Part shown: piece by piece, positions 1 to 6,058 of the stretch | Layout: every line of letters begins with the position of its first letter | How positions within the stretch are numbered: position 1 is the first letter of the stretch | Source of the DNA: Zoogloeaceae bacterium | GTDB taxonomy: Bacteria; Pseudomonadota; Gammaproteobacteria; Burkholderiales; Rhodocyclaceae | DNA: 14,119 nt | Reading direction: 5' to 3' | Assembly (NCBI GenBank): GCA_031290955.1 | Contig: JAISLJ010000142.1 | Coordinates: 1-14,119, forward strand | Notes under the pieces: model-generated | What the model saw: the letters and a program-made list of their open reading frames with translations, nothing else | Database searches by the model: none | Told to the model about the DNA's origin: nothing | Translations under genes and position numbers: made by a program

Positions 1-1
1 C

Positions 2-28
2 CTCTTCCTGCACGAGCGTCCGCTTCAT
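2..28 (-). CDS. Start of a probable transposase, first nine codons only
   Basis: The frame opens with ATG at 28 on the minus strand and reads MKRTLVQEE before leaving the window. An AGGAGG ribosome site lies 6 bases upstream. The identical nine codons occur at 14093-14119 on the plus strand, so this is the first part of the gene carried by the repeated element. Assignment as transposase is inferred from the repeated, inverted, terminal context; the residues are too few to show a domain. Confidence 0.5.
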
Positions 29-117
29 CTCAACCCTCCTTGGAATTCCCAGGGAGATACTATGACGACCGGACAACTATCGCGCTACAAAGGTGGACAG
101 ATAGGAAGCTCGCTACA
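2..117 (-). mobile_element. End of an insertion sequence (left copy), truncated by the window edge
   Basis: These 116 bases are the reverse complement of the other end of the window (14004-14119), with a single difference at position 34. Read on the minus strand the sequence begins TGTAGCGAGC at 117, carries two spaced copies of a TGTAGCG...TGTCC motif, then an AGGAGG ribosome site and an ATG whose frame runs out of the window. Short repeated motifs just inside an element end, followed directly by a gene start, are what transposase-binding ends look like. The family cannot be fixed from nine codons. The element ends 18 bases before the -35 box of the rpsU promoter, so that promoter is intact. 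Confidence 0.75.
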
Positions 118-134
118 CTGATTCCGGCAGACTC

Positions 135-163
135 TTGCTCATGGCAGCCGTCGCGGGTAGAAT
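135..163 (+). promoter_or_regulatory. Candidate sigma-70 promoter of rpsU
   Basis: TTGCTC at 135-140 (3 of 6 consensus) is followed, after exactly 17 bases, by TAGAAT at 158-163 (5 of 6). Transcription would start near 170 and give a leader of about 70 bases before the rpsU start codon. The promoter lies entirely inside the insertion-sequence boundary at 117, so rpsU expression does not need the element. Confidence 0.5.
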
Positions 164-170
164 GCCGCCT

Positions 171-218
171 TTCGTCAGCCGACGAAGCCAAAACATCACG
201 GGACGGGAGAACCGTCCC
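171..218 (+). promoter_or_regulatory. Two consecutive hairpins in the rpsU leader
   Basis: The first hairpin pairs TTCGTC (171-176) with GACGAA (181-186) around an AGCC tetraloop. The second pairs GGGACGG (200-206) with CCGTCCC (212-218) around GAGAA. Neither has a U tract, so they are not intrinsic terminators. They fill most of the predicted leader, and the second ends 6 bases before the Shine-Dalgarno. A role in mRNA stability or translational control of S21 is inference. Confidence 0.45.
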
Positions 219-224
219 AGCCGG

Positions 225-234
225 AAGGAGGTGA
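225..234 (+). promoter_or_regulatory. Full-length Shine-Dalgarno of rpsU
   Basis: AAGGAGGTGA is complementary over ten bases to the canonical 3' end of bacterial 16S rRNA, and sits 4 bases before the ATG at 239. It is clearly stronger than the ribosome sites seen before most other genes in the window, which are partial. Confidence 0.75.
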
Positions 235-238
235 TTCA

Positions 239-451
239 ATGCCAAGCGTTCGAGTAAAGGAAAACGAACCATTCGAGGTGGCCATCCGCCGCTTCAAGCG
301 TGCTGTTGAAAAGACCGGGCTTTTGACCGAGCTGCGCGCCCGCGAGTTCTACGAAAAGCCTACCGCCGAAAGAAAACGCAAGGCCGCTGCTGCCGTCAAG
401 CGTCATCACAAGCGCATTCGCAGCATGATCCTGCCGCCAAAATTGTTCTGA
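239..451 (+). CDS. rpsU: 30S ribosomal protein S21
   Basis: S21 (bS21) is a small basic protein of the 30S platform, next to the 3' end of 16S rRNA, where it helps initiation. The 70-residue product has the family's usual length and layout: an opening PSVRVKENEPFEVAIRRFKR, then a lysine/arginine-rich second half containing REFYEKPTAERKRK. The start is fixed by the ten-base Shine-Dalgarno four bases upstream. It is the first gene of an rpsU-yqeY-dnaG cluster and has its own promoter and leader upstream and an intrinsic terminator 30 bases after its stop. This arrangement would let S21 be made in excess of primase, as in the enterobacterial operon. Identification is secure. Confidence 0.97.
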   Translation: MPSVRVKENEPFEVAIRRFKRAVEKTGLLTELRAREFYEKPTAERKRKAAAAVKRHHKRIRSMILPPKLF

Positions 452-480
452 TTTTCGCGTTTCGTTTTTGTCCGCACCAG

Positions 481-508
481 GCCGCCTGTTCCCGATAGGC
501 GGCTTTTT
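481..508 (+). terminator. Rho-independent terminator between rpsU and yqeY
   Basis: GCCGCCT (481-487) pairs perfectly with AGGCGGC (497-503) across a nine-base loop and is followed by five T residues (504-508). It matches the position of the terminator known between rpsU and dnaG in Escherichia coli, which lowers primase relative to S21. Here yqeY lies downstream of it together with dnaG. Confidence 0.85.
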
Positions 509-538
509 GCGCTTTTCCTGTCCTGGAAAGGAATCATG

Positions 539-877
539 ATGTCGCTCAAAAAACGCATCGCCGAAGACATGAAGACCGCCCTCAAGGCCCGGGAGACCGT
601 GCGTCTTTCCGCCATCCGCATGTTGCACGCCGAGATCCGGAAAAGGGAAGTGGATACCCGCACCGAACTGGATGACCCGGATGTCCTCGCCATCCTGGAA
701 AAGATGGTGAAGCAACGCAAGGAAAGCCTGAGCCATTACGAAGCCGCCAAACGCGCCGACCTGGCCGATGTGGAGCGGACGGAAATCGGCAAGCTGATGG
801 GCATCCTGAAAGCGCAGCTTGCCAACAAGGCGGACATGGCACTGGTCTCGAAACTCGTGAAAGCGCGGCTTGGCTGA
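539..877 (+). CDS. yqeY: GatB/YqeY-domain protein, internally shortened
   Basis: The product resembles the YqeY family, small helical proteins sharing a tail domain with the GatB subunit of tRNA amidotransferase; their cellular role is unclear. I chose ATG 539 (MSLKKRIAEDMK) over ATG 536 because AAAGGA at 527-532 is better spaced from it and family members start MSLK. From memory of the family, residues 1 to about 83 match the N-terminal half, and GKLMGILK...VSKLVKARLG matches the C terminus. The normal linking segment (about 35 residues, usually carrying a YLPxQ-type motif) is absent between TEI and GKLMG. The protein is therefore 112 residues instead of about 148, in frame. It lies 6 bases before dnaG, so the two are probably cotranscribed. 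Family call firm; function of the short form doubtful. Confidence 0.88.
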   Translation: MSLKKRIAEDMKTALKARETVRLSAIRMLHAEIRKREVDTRTELDDPDVLAILEKMVKQRKESLSHYEAAKRADLADVERTEIGKLMGILKAQLANKADMALVSKLVKARLG

Positions 878-883
878 TCCGCC

Positions 884-2620
884 ATGATTCCCCAGTCCTT
901 CATCCAGGACTTGCTCGCCCGGGTCGACATCGTGGAACTGGTGGATCATTACGTTCCGCTCAAGAAGGCCGGGGCCAACTACGTGGCCTGCTGCCCCTTC
1001 CACAGCGAGAAGACGCCCTCGTTCAGCGTCAATCCCGCAAAGCAGTTCTACCATTGCTTCGGCTGCGGCGCGCATGGGACGGCCATTGGCTTCCTGATGG
1101 AATACCAGGGCATCGGCTTCGTCGATGCGGTGCGGGAACTGGCGACGCAACTGGGCCTCACGGTTCCGGAAGAGCGGGGCGTGAATCCGGAAACGCGGGG
1201 AACGCTGCGCCGACTGACCGAGTGCATGGAACTTGCCGCCGCCTACTACCGGGAACAGCTTCGGCAAAATCCCCAGGCGGTCGAATACCTGAAGGCGCGG
1301 GGCCTCACCGGCAAGGTCGCGGCGCGTTTCGGGATCGGCTACGCGCCGGAGGGTCGCCAGAACCTTGCCCGCGTCTTTCCCGACTATGCGGCGCTGCCGG
1401 AACTCGCAAGCGCCGGGCTGGTCGCCGAGAACGAACAAGGCCAGCGCTACGACCGCTTTCGCGGGCGCATCATGTTTCCCATCATCAATCCCAGGGGCGA
1501 GGTGATCGCCTTTGGCGGACGCATCATCGGGCCGGGGGAACCCAAGTATCTGAATTCGCCGGAAACGCCCCTGTTCGAGAAGGGCCGCGAAGTGTTCGGC
1601 CTCCCCCAGGCCCGCCCGGCGCTGCGCGCGGAAAACTGCGCCATCGTGGTGGAAGGCTACATGGACGTGGCAGCGCTGGCCCAGCACGACGTTGGCAATG
1701 CCGTGGCGACCCTGGGCACGGCAACCACGCCCATGCACGTCCAGAAGCTCCTGCGCCAGGTCGACCGCATCGTCTACTGTTTCGATGGCGACGCCGCTGG
1801 CAGGAAGGCGGCATGGCGGGCGCTGGAAAATTCGCTGGAATCGCTGGCCGACAACAAATCCATCGGCTTTGCCTTCCTGCCCGAGCCGGAAGACCCGGAT
1901 AGTTTTATCCGCAAGAGTGGTCAGGCGGAATTCCGGAGGCTGATTGCCGAGGCGATGCCGCTCTCCAGTTTTTTCCTGCGGGAACTGGGGCGGCGTTGCG
2001 ATCTTGTCACTGCCGAAGGCAAGGCGCGCCTGATCCACGAGGCGAAACCCTTTCTCCTGCACATCCCCACGCCGCTCCTGCGCCTGCAACTCATCAAGCG
2101 CCTTGCTGAGGCGAGCGGCTTTTCGCAGGCCGAAGTGGAGCGGCTCTGCGGCATCAAGAGCCACATGCCGCCCGCGCCGCCCAAAGCGCCCCGGCAAGCG
2201 CCGTCACTTGCCCGGCAGCTCGCCAGGCTGATCCTCGCCCAACCCGCTCTTCTCGCGCGCATTCCGCTTGAAAACTTGCCTCCAGGGACGGAACGCGCCG
2301 TGCTGGAAGCCATCCACCAGGCGCTCCCCCGGCTCCCCGAAGCGCCCAGTTACGGGCAATTGCGCGAAGCCTTGCGCGGTCATCCGCTGGAAGCGGAACT
2401 GGAAGCCCTGGCGGGTGATCTCATCGACATGGACGAAAACTTTGCCGTCGAGACGGAATTCGAGGATATCCTGAAGAAACTGGCGCAAAATCGCCAAAAG
2501 ACATCCTTCGCCGCCTTGCAAGCCAAGGCGCGACAATTCGGCGTGGCGGGTCTCAGCGAAGAAGAAAAACACGCCTACCTCCAGTCCCTGAAAGAAGGGG
2601 CCGCTGGCAGCGCGACGTGA
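884..2620 (+). CDS. dnaG: DNA primase
   Basis: DnaG makes the RNA primers for replication forks and works with the DnaB helicase. The 578 residues are close to the 581 of Escherichia coli. The N-terminal CHC2 zinc finger is visible, with probable ligands C37, H40, C58 and C61 (CCPFHSEKTPSF, then FYHCFGCGAHG). The TOPRIM catalytic core follows, with E257 in EGYMD and D301/D303 in DGDAAGRKA. The C-terminal part from about 440 is the helicase-binding region. ATG 884 follows the yqeY stop by 6 bases with little Shine-Dalgarno, which suggests translational coupling. In most proteobacteria rpoD comes next; here it does not. Nothing looks broken in dnaG itself. Confidence 0.97.
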   Translation: MIPQSFIQDLLARVDIVELVDHYVPLKKAGANYVACCPFHSEKTPSFSVNPAKQFYHCFGCGAHGTAIGFLMEYQGIGFVDAVRELATQLGLTVPEERGVNPETRGTLRRLTECMELAAAYYREQLRQNPQAVEYLKARGLTGKVAARFGIGYAPEGRQNLARVFPDYAALPELASAGLVAENEQGQRYDRFRGRIMFPIINPRGEVIAFGGRIIGPGEPKYLNSPETPLFEKGREVFGLPQARPALRAENCAIVVEGYMDVAALAQHDVGNAVATLGTATTPMHVQKLLRQVDRIVYCFDGDAAGRKAAWRALENSLESLADNKSIGFAFLPEPEDPDSFIRKSGQAEFRRLIAEAMPLSSFFLRELGRRCDLVTAEGKARLIHEAKPFLLHIPTPLLRLQLIKRLAEASGFSQAEVERLCGIKSHMPPAPPKAPRQAPSLARQLARLILAQPALLARIPLENLPPGTERAVLEAIHQALPRLPEAPSYGQLREALRGHPLEAELEALAGDLIDMDENFAVETEFEDILKKLAQNRQKTSFAALQAKARQFGVAGLSEEEKHAYLQSLKEGAAGSAT

Positions 2621-2823
2621 TGGAGATCGGGAAAAGAGTGCGGCTGATATCCGTGAATGGGGAACGGAACAAGCCAATACACGTCCAGGTTCGGGATTGT
2701 GAGGATGATTGGCGTTTAACAGGCCGCCCAAAAACTATACAGGAGCATATCGCACGGCATAATGCCGAACGCAACACATTGTTTTGTAAAGAATTTATGA
2801 GATGCCGTATGAAACAAACGTGA
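2620..2823 (+). CDS. Small unrecognised reading frame after dnaG
   Basis: This 67-residue frame begins at an ATG overlapping the dnaG stop by one base (TGATG), a layout typical of coupled genes. The product opens MEIGKRVRLISV, is strongly hydrophilic, and contains no domain I recognise. The composition drops sharply from dnaG: 2641-3060 is roughly 46% G+C by hand count. The frame ends in the first codons of the next one, which is shifted by -1, so the pair could also be a decayed single gene. The perfect palindrome CGGCATAATGCCG at 2755-2767 lies inside it. Coding status is uncertain. Confidence 0.3.
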   Translation: MEIGKRVRLISVNGERNKPIHVQVRDCEDDWRLTGRPKTIQEHIARHNAERNTLFCKEFMRCRMKQT

Positions 2824-3017
2824 CAAATGAATGGTTTTCGTGGTTTTTGGGCAGCCTGTTAATCGGTTGCGAGGGAGAAATCATTTCTGATGCTGCGACT
2901 CTCGTGCGCTTTGATCGAGATATAGCGGCAATGGGTTTGGAATGCCACAATGCGCTTTCCAATTCGTCATGGTCAAACGCATTGTGGATGCGCGTTGCTG
3001 ATCTGGAATTTTTGTAA
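2802..3017 (+). CDS. Small unrecognised reading frame in the low-G+C segment
   Basis: A 71-residue frame overlapping the previous one by 22 bases. Its N-terminal third is hydrophobic and Trp/Phe-rich (EWFSWFLGSLLIG near residues 10-22); the rest is mixed and ends in ALWMRVADLEFL. I recognise no family. It lacks a clear ribosome site. Inside it CCACAATGCG (2945-2954) and CGCATTGTGG (2978-2987) form a perfect 10-bp inverted repeat around 23 bases. The opposite strand is also open over this interval (2795-3055), so coding direction is not settled. Confidence 0.28.
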   Translation: MPYETNVTNEWFSWFLGSLLIGCEGEIISDAATLVRFDRDIAAMGLECHNALSNSSWSNALWMRVADLEFL

Positions 3018-3136
3018 AGTGCCACGAAACAATCCAGAAAAGGGAAACGCTCCATTTCCAGAGGAGCAGCATTTCACGCCCTGCGGGCCAAAATCTCTCT
3101 TCCCGCTATTGCCTGCATGGCGCAGGAAACCTCAAA

Positions 3137-3160
3137 CGGCGCTCAGGCCGGGAAGCGCCG
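3137..3160 (-). terminator. Weak candidate terminator after the Trp-rich orphan
   Basis: Read on the minus strand, CGGCGCT and AGCGCCG pair over seven bases around a ten-base loop and are followed by TTTGAGGTTT, a poor U tract. It lies 50 bases beyond the stop of the minus-strand gene at 3210. The stem is clear; termination is only a possibility. Confidence 0.35.
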
Positions 3161-3209
3161 CCGATCAGAAGTTCGTCGGCATCGGGACGGGCATCTGGAG
3201 GCGTCCTTG

Positions 3210-3653
3210 TCATTCTGGCTTTCTTGGCAGGATTTTCTGCGTTCGCGCGGTGATTTCCCCGGCTTCGCGCTGGCCCATCAGGGCTTCCACCCAGAGCGGC
3301 TCGCCGCCCCAGGGCGTAAAAATGCGCATGGAAAGGCGCACGGCCTGTTCCGCGCCTTCAATCAGGAATGGCTCGATCTGCGCCTCGATGCGGGGAAAGC
3401 AGGCGGCGGAAAAAGGGGGCGGCCAAGCCCCTGAGGGCAGAGTCGCCAGGATGGATTGCGACCAGGTATCCCACGCTTCCCCGTTTTTGGGGTCTGCCGC
3501 ATTTGCCGTGAAGCGGTTTGCGAGCCCCGGCGCGGGGAAGAATCCCGGCCCGGAAAAGCCCGCCAGCGGCGCCCCCCAGTGCCGCGCGGCTTCCAGCCAG
3601 CCCTGCTGGCACCAAGCCAAGCAACAGGCCCAAGCTTCCATATACCAGAACAT
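3210..3653 (-). CDS. Trp-rich protein of unknown function
   Basis: I do not recognise this 147-residue product. It opens MFWYMEAWACCLAWCQQGWL and has five tryptophans in the first 26 residues plus three cysteines, then a Pro/Phe/Gly-rich middle and a more polar end (RTQKILPRKPE). An AAGGGAG ribosome site lies 7 bases before ATG 3653, which supports translation. There is no clear signal peptide or transmembrane run; the Trp-rich start could be amphipathic. It is transcribed away from the bepA-like gene, with 107 bases between the two starts, and downstream comes the low-G+C segment. A phasin-like or granule-associated small protein is a loose thought only. Confidence 0.6.
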   Translation of the reverse strand: MFWYMEAWACCLAWCQQGWLEAARHWGAPLAGFSGPGFFPAPGLANRFTANAADPKNGEAWDTWSQSILATLPSGAWPPPFSAACFPRIEAQIEPFLIEGAEQAVRLSMRIFTPWGGEPLWVEALMGQREAGEITARTQKILPRKPE

Positions 3654-3784
3654 GATGCGCTCCCTTCAGGATTCCGAAAACCCCAAGCGTACCATGAGTA
3701 GGGGATGGAGGAGGGAATACGGGGTGGCCCAATCCGGCCATTGCCGTCTGCCCGGAGGCCATGAGTTGGGATATCATTGACGGC

Positions 3785-5257
3785 ATGTGCGCCCGATCTT
3801 CCCGCTTCCCTCGTTTTTTCCTCGCTACCGCGCTGGTCGGCCTTCTTTTGCTTGTCCAGCCGCTGGCAGGGGCGCAGTCTGCCAATCTGCCCGACCTGGG
3901 CGATACGGCGAGCGCGGAGCTTTCCTGGCGCACCGAGCGCCGTGTCGGGCGGGACATCATGAACCAGATCCAGCAAAAGGAACCGACCTATCTGGACGAC
4001 CCGGAAGTGGAAAGCTACCTGAACGCGCTGGGCACGCGCCTGGTGGCCGCCTCCCCGGCCGGGGCAGGGTTTCATTTCTTTTGCCTGGACGATCCGAGCA
4101 TCAACGCCTTCGCCATGTTCGGCGGCTATATCGGCGTCAATGCCGGGCTGGTCGCCAACGTGCAGAACGAATCAGAACTGGCGGGCGTTCTCGCGCATGA
4201 GGTCTCGCACGTGACCCAGCGCCATCTGGCGCGGGGATTGGAAAAACAACGGCAAATCTCCATGGCGAGCCTGCTCGTCATGGCCCTGGGGATGCTCGCG
4301 GCCAATTCCAACGCGGATTTCGGCAGCGCCGTCATCGCTGCCGGGACGGGCGGGATGATTCAGGCGCAACTGGGTTTCAGCCGGGAATTCGAGCGTGAGG
4401 CCGACCGCGCCGGGATCGAACTCCTGCAAAAGGCGGGCTTCGATCCACACGCCATGTCGAGTTTCTTCGAGCGCCTGCAACGGGCAACCCGTGCCTATGA
4501 AAACAATGCGCCGGTGTATCTGCGCACACACCCGCTCACCGTTGAGCGCATCTCCGAGATGCAGGACCGCGAGCAGGGCATGGCCTACCGTCAGGTGCCG
4601 GACAGCCTCGCTTTCCACCTGGTGCGCGCCCGCCTTGCCGCCCGCCAGGGCACACCCGCCGAGGCCGTGGCCCGCTTCCGGCAAATGCTGGCGGAACGGC
4701 GGTTTACACACGAGGCGGCGGCCCAGTATGGTTTGGCGGTGGCCCTGGAACGCCAGAAGGATTGGCCCGGCATGGCGCGGGCCATTCAGGAAGCGCATGC
4801 CCGGAACGCCGATTCCCCCATGATCGAACGCCTGTTCGCCGAGGCGCTCTTGCGTCAGGACGAGGCGAAAGGCTTGGCCTTCTATCAGGAAACCCTGCGC
4901 CGTTTCCCGGATTCCCCGGCGCTGGCCTATGGCTATGCCGAAGCGCTTCTGGAACGCGACCAGTGGAACAAGGGGCTGCGCTTCATCGAGGCCCGCCTGC
5001 GCGGCGGCCCGGATGCCCGGCTCTATCGCCTCAAGGCGCGCCTGCACGCCTCCCGGAAACAGGTGGCCCAATACCACCACGCGCTGGCGGAAGCCTACGC
5101 CCACGAAGGCATCCTGATGGCGGCCATCGAGCAACTGGAATTGGCGCAAAAAGCGCCGGGCCTTGATTTCTACGAGCTTTCCGCCATTGATGCCCGCCTG
5201 CGCCAACTGAAACGCGAGCGCGAGGAAGAGCGCAAACTGGAAGGGGAAATCCCATGA
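3785..5257 (+). CDS. bepA: Periplasmic M48-family metalloprotease with C-terminal TPR region (BepA-like)
   Basis: M48 proteases of the BepA/YfgC type act in the periplasm on outer-membrane protein assembly, degrading or chaperoning stalled LptD and BAM substrates. A signal peptide (RFFLATALVGLLLLVQPLAGAQS) leads, followed by the zinc protease domain. The HEVSH motif occupies residues 138-142, and the third ligand is the glutamate of FEREADRAG near residue 205. The second half, from about 270, is helical and repetitive in the manner of TPRs. Two starts are possible: ATG 3785 gives a normal-length signal peptide, while ATG 3761 adds eight residues and has GGAGG only two bases before it; I prefer 3785. 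Residue numbers here use that start. The stop overlaps the next start by four bases (ATGA). The exact paralogue is less certain than the family. Confidence 0.85.
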   Translation: MCARSSRFPRFFLATALVGLLLLVQPLAGAQSANLPDLGDTASAELSWRTERRVGRDIMNQIQQKEPTYLDDPEVESYLNALGTRLVAASPAGAGFHFFCLDDPSINAFAMFGGYIGVNAGLVANVQNESELAGVLAHEVSHVTQRHLARGLEKQRQISMASLLVMALGMLAANSNADFGSAVIAAGTGGMIQAQLGFSREFEREADRAGIELLQKAGFDPHAMSSFFERLQRATRAYENNAPVYLRTHPLTVERISEMQDREQGMAYRQVPDSLAFHLVRARLAARQGTPAEAVARFRQMLAERRFTHEAAAQYGLAVALERQKDWPGMARAIQEAHARNADSPMIERLFAEALLRQDEAKGLAFYQETLRRFPDSPALAYGYAEALLERDQWNKGLRFIEARLRGGPDARLYRLKARLHASRKQVAQYHHALAEAYAHEGILMAAIEQLELAQKAPGLDFYELSAIDARLRQLKREREEERKLEGEIP

Positions 5258-5490
5258 CATCAACGGAATTCGACCGCGAACTGGACGTTCAGGGCCTCAA
5301 CTGCCCGCTCCCCATCCTGCGCGCCAAGAAGGCGCTGGCGGAGATGCGCTCCGGGCAAATCCTGAAAATCCTGGCCACCGACCCCGGCGCGCATCGCGAC
5401 TTTGAAGCCTTCTCCCGCCAAACCGGCAACGCTCTCATCGCGCATACGGAGGAAAACCAGGTATTTTCCTTCCTGATCCGGCGGAAGTAG
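5254..5490 (+). CDS. TusA-family sulfurtransferase
   Basis: TusA-like proteins carry sulfur as a persulfide on a conserved cysteine and hand it on for tRNA thiolation or sulfur metabolism in the cytoplasm. The 78-residue product has the typical size and the signature NCPLPILRAKKAL, with active C17 in the CPxP motif. The middle (GQILKILATDPGAHRDFEAFSRQTGN) matches the family fold. It overlaps the protease gene by ATGA, so it is translationally coupled to it. Its last codons and stop lie in a large perfect hairpin. Without the true tusA neighbourhood it could be a paralogue, so I leave the symbol empty. Confidence 0.9.
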   Translation: MTSTEFDRELDVQGLNCPLPILRAKKALAEMRSGQILKILATDPGAHRDFEAFSRQTGNALIAHTEENQVFSFLIRRK

Positions 5491-5509
5491 GACGGATCAG
5501 GAAGGAAAA
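5464..5509. other. Perfect 17-bp hairpin across the end of the TusA-family gene
   Basis: TTTTCCTTCCTGATCCG (5464-5480) and its exact complement (5493-5509) flank a 12-base loop that contains the stop codon (5488-5490). A stem this long would be very stable in RNA. There is no U tract after it on either strand, so it is not a standard intrinsic terminator; it may protect the 3' end, attenuate transcription or be a repeat unit. Confidence 0.8.
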
Positions 5510-5541
5510 ATCAGGATCTGCGCCGCCACTGCTTTTCTGTC

Positions 5542-5559
5542 CGCTGTTCTCGCTGTTCT
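5542..5559 (+). repeat. Tandem direct repeat of nine bases
   Basis: CGCTGTTCT occurs twice head to tail (5542-5550 and 5551-5559), ending 15 bases before the -35 box of the candidate promoter at 5575. The position suits an activator site, but a two-copy nine-base repeat can also arise by chance slippage. Confidence 0.5.
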
Positions 5560-5574
5560 TTGTCCCCGTAAAGT

Positions 5575-5603
5575 TTGCCCCGCGTTCCTGCTTGCGTTAT
5601 TAT
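5575..5603 (+). promoter_or_regulatory. Candidate sigma-70 promoter of the DUF6447-type gene
   Basis: TTGCCC (5575-5580, 4 of 6 consensus) and TATTAT (5598-5603, 5 of 6) are separated by exactly 17 bases. A start near 5610 would leave a leader of about 57 bases before ATG 5667. It is the only strong match in the 176-base gap between the TusA-family gene and the next frame. Confidence 0.55.
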
Positions 5604-5666
5604 CCCCGGCTTTTCTGTTTCTCTCCTTCCATTGGGGCGAGGAGGGGCATTTTTATGGAGGTTTGC

Positions 5667-5903
5667 ATGGCTCAGCCCGAGTTTCTGAATATCGACGGAA
5701 AACGTTACACAATCGAGAGTCTCGACAATACGGCCAAGGCGCAGATCGTCAATCTGCAAGTGGTCGATGCCGAAATTTCCCGCGCGCAACAACAGCTTGC
5801 CATTCTGGGGACGGCGCGCGCCGCCTATCTTTCCGTTCTGCGGCAGGCGCTGGCCCAGGTGCAGCCTGTGCCGGAGACGGAAACCCCGCAGGTCACGCAC
5901 TGA
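5667..5903 (+). CDS. Small DUF6447-type protein
   Basis: A 78-residue protein, MAQPEFLNIDGKRYTIESL and onward, with a central stretch NLQVVDAEISRAQQQLAILGTARAAYLSVLRQAL that should form a long helix or short coiled coil. The opening (a beta-like FLNIDGKRY) and the QQLAI...TARxAY helix recall the DUF6447 family of uncharacterised small proteins; I make that assignment from memory. ATG 5667 is chosen because GGAGG at 5657-5661 lies five bases before it; ATG 5655 in the same frame, with GGAGG at 5641-5645, is the alternative. It has its own candidate promoter and appears monocistronic or linked to purC 155 bases on. No catalytic residues are evident. Confidence 0.75.
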   Translation: MAQPEFLNIDGKRYTIESLDNTAKAQIVNLQVVDAEISRAQQQLAILGTARAAYLSVLRQALAQVQPVPETETPQVTH

Positions 5904-5939
5904 TCTTTCGCAATCATGGCGCGGGAATGATGTCCGGGC

Positions 5940-6043
5940 CGCTGGCGGATGCCTTCCGCCATATGTCGCCAGCGCCGTGAAACCGCTGTCCGGAACTGGG
6001 CGGCGGCATTTTCCCGCTCCCGTTTTGCTTTCCCCGCCTTTTT
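5940..6043 (+). promoter_or_regulatory. Structured purC leader with competing hairpins and a terminator-like end
   Basis: CGCTGGCG (5940-5947) can pair with CGCCAGCG (5967-5974), but its last four bases also belong to GGCGGA (5944-5949), which pairs with TCCGCC (5955-5960). The two folds therefore compete. Further on, GGCGG (5999-6003) can pair with CCGCC (6034-6038) over a 30-base loop, followed by five T residues at 6039-6043, immediately before the purC ribosome site. The layout resembles an attenuator, but the last stem is short and I recognise no riboswitch class. Confidence 0.35.
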
Positions 6044-6058
6044 CAGGGAGTCTCGCCC

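Larger units (their letters stand above)
2621..3209. other. Segment of lower G+C without a confidently assigned gene, between dnaG and the Trp-rich orphan
   Basis: Between the dnaG stop and the end of the minus-strand orphan lie 589 bases. About 2640-3075 is clearly A+T-richer than both sides; G+C climbs again after about 3075. It holds the two doubtful small frames described separately. I found no transposase motif, no flanking direct repeat and no tRNA. rpoD, the expected next gene, is not present in any frame. It may be a remnant of acquired DNA or a decayed intergenic insertion. Confidence 0.5.

Noticed and set aside
236..2197. Long minus-strand open frame (653 codons) opposite rpsU, yqeY and dnaG
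   Set aside because: It is the antisense of three well-identified genes and has low-complexity Arg/Gly/His-rich content, as expected from high-G+C coding DNA. The same applies to the antisense frames at 4172-5263 and 7112-8818.
2802..2823. Programmed -1 frameshift joining the two small frames after dnaG
   Set aside because: The overlap holds no X XXY YYZ slippery heptamer in the right phase and no clear downstream stimulatory hairpin.
2950..3780. 276-codon plus-strand frame
   Set aside because: It spans a composition change, lies opposite the better supported minus-strand gene at 3210-3653, and its product is Arg/Pro/Gly-rich with no domain.
5904..6058. ZTP or purine riboswitch before purC
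   Set aside because: I looked for the conserved core elements of these classes, such as a CCGCCTGGGC-like loop, and did not find them; the pairing differs.
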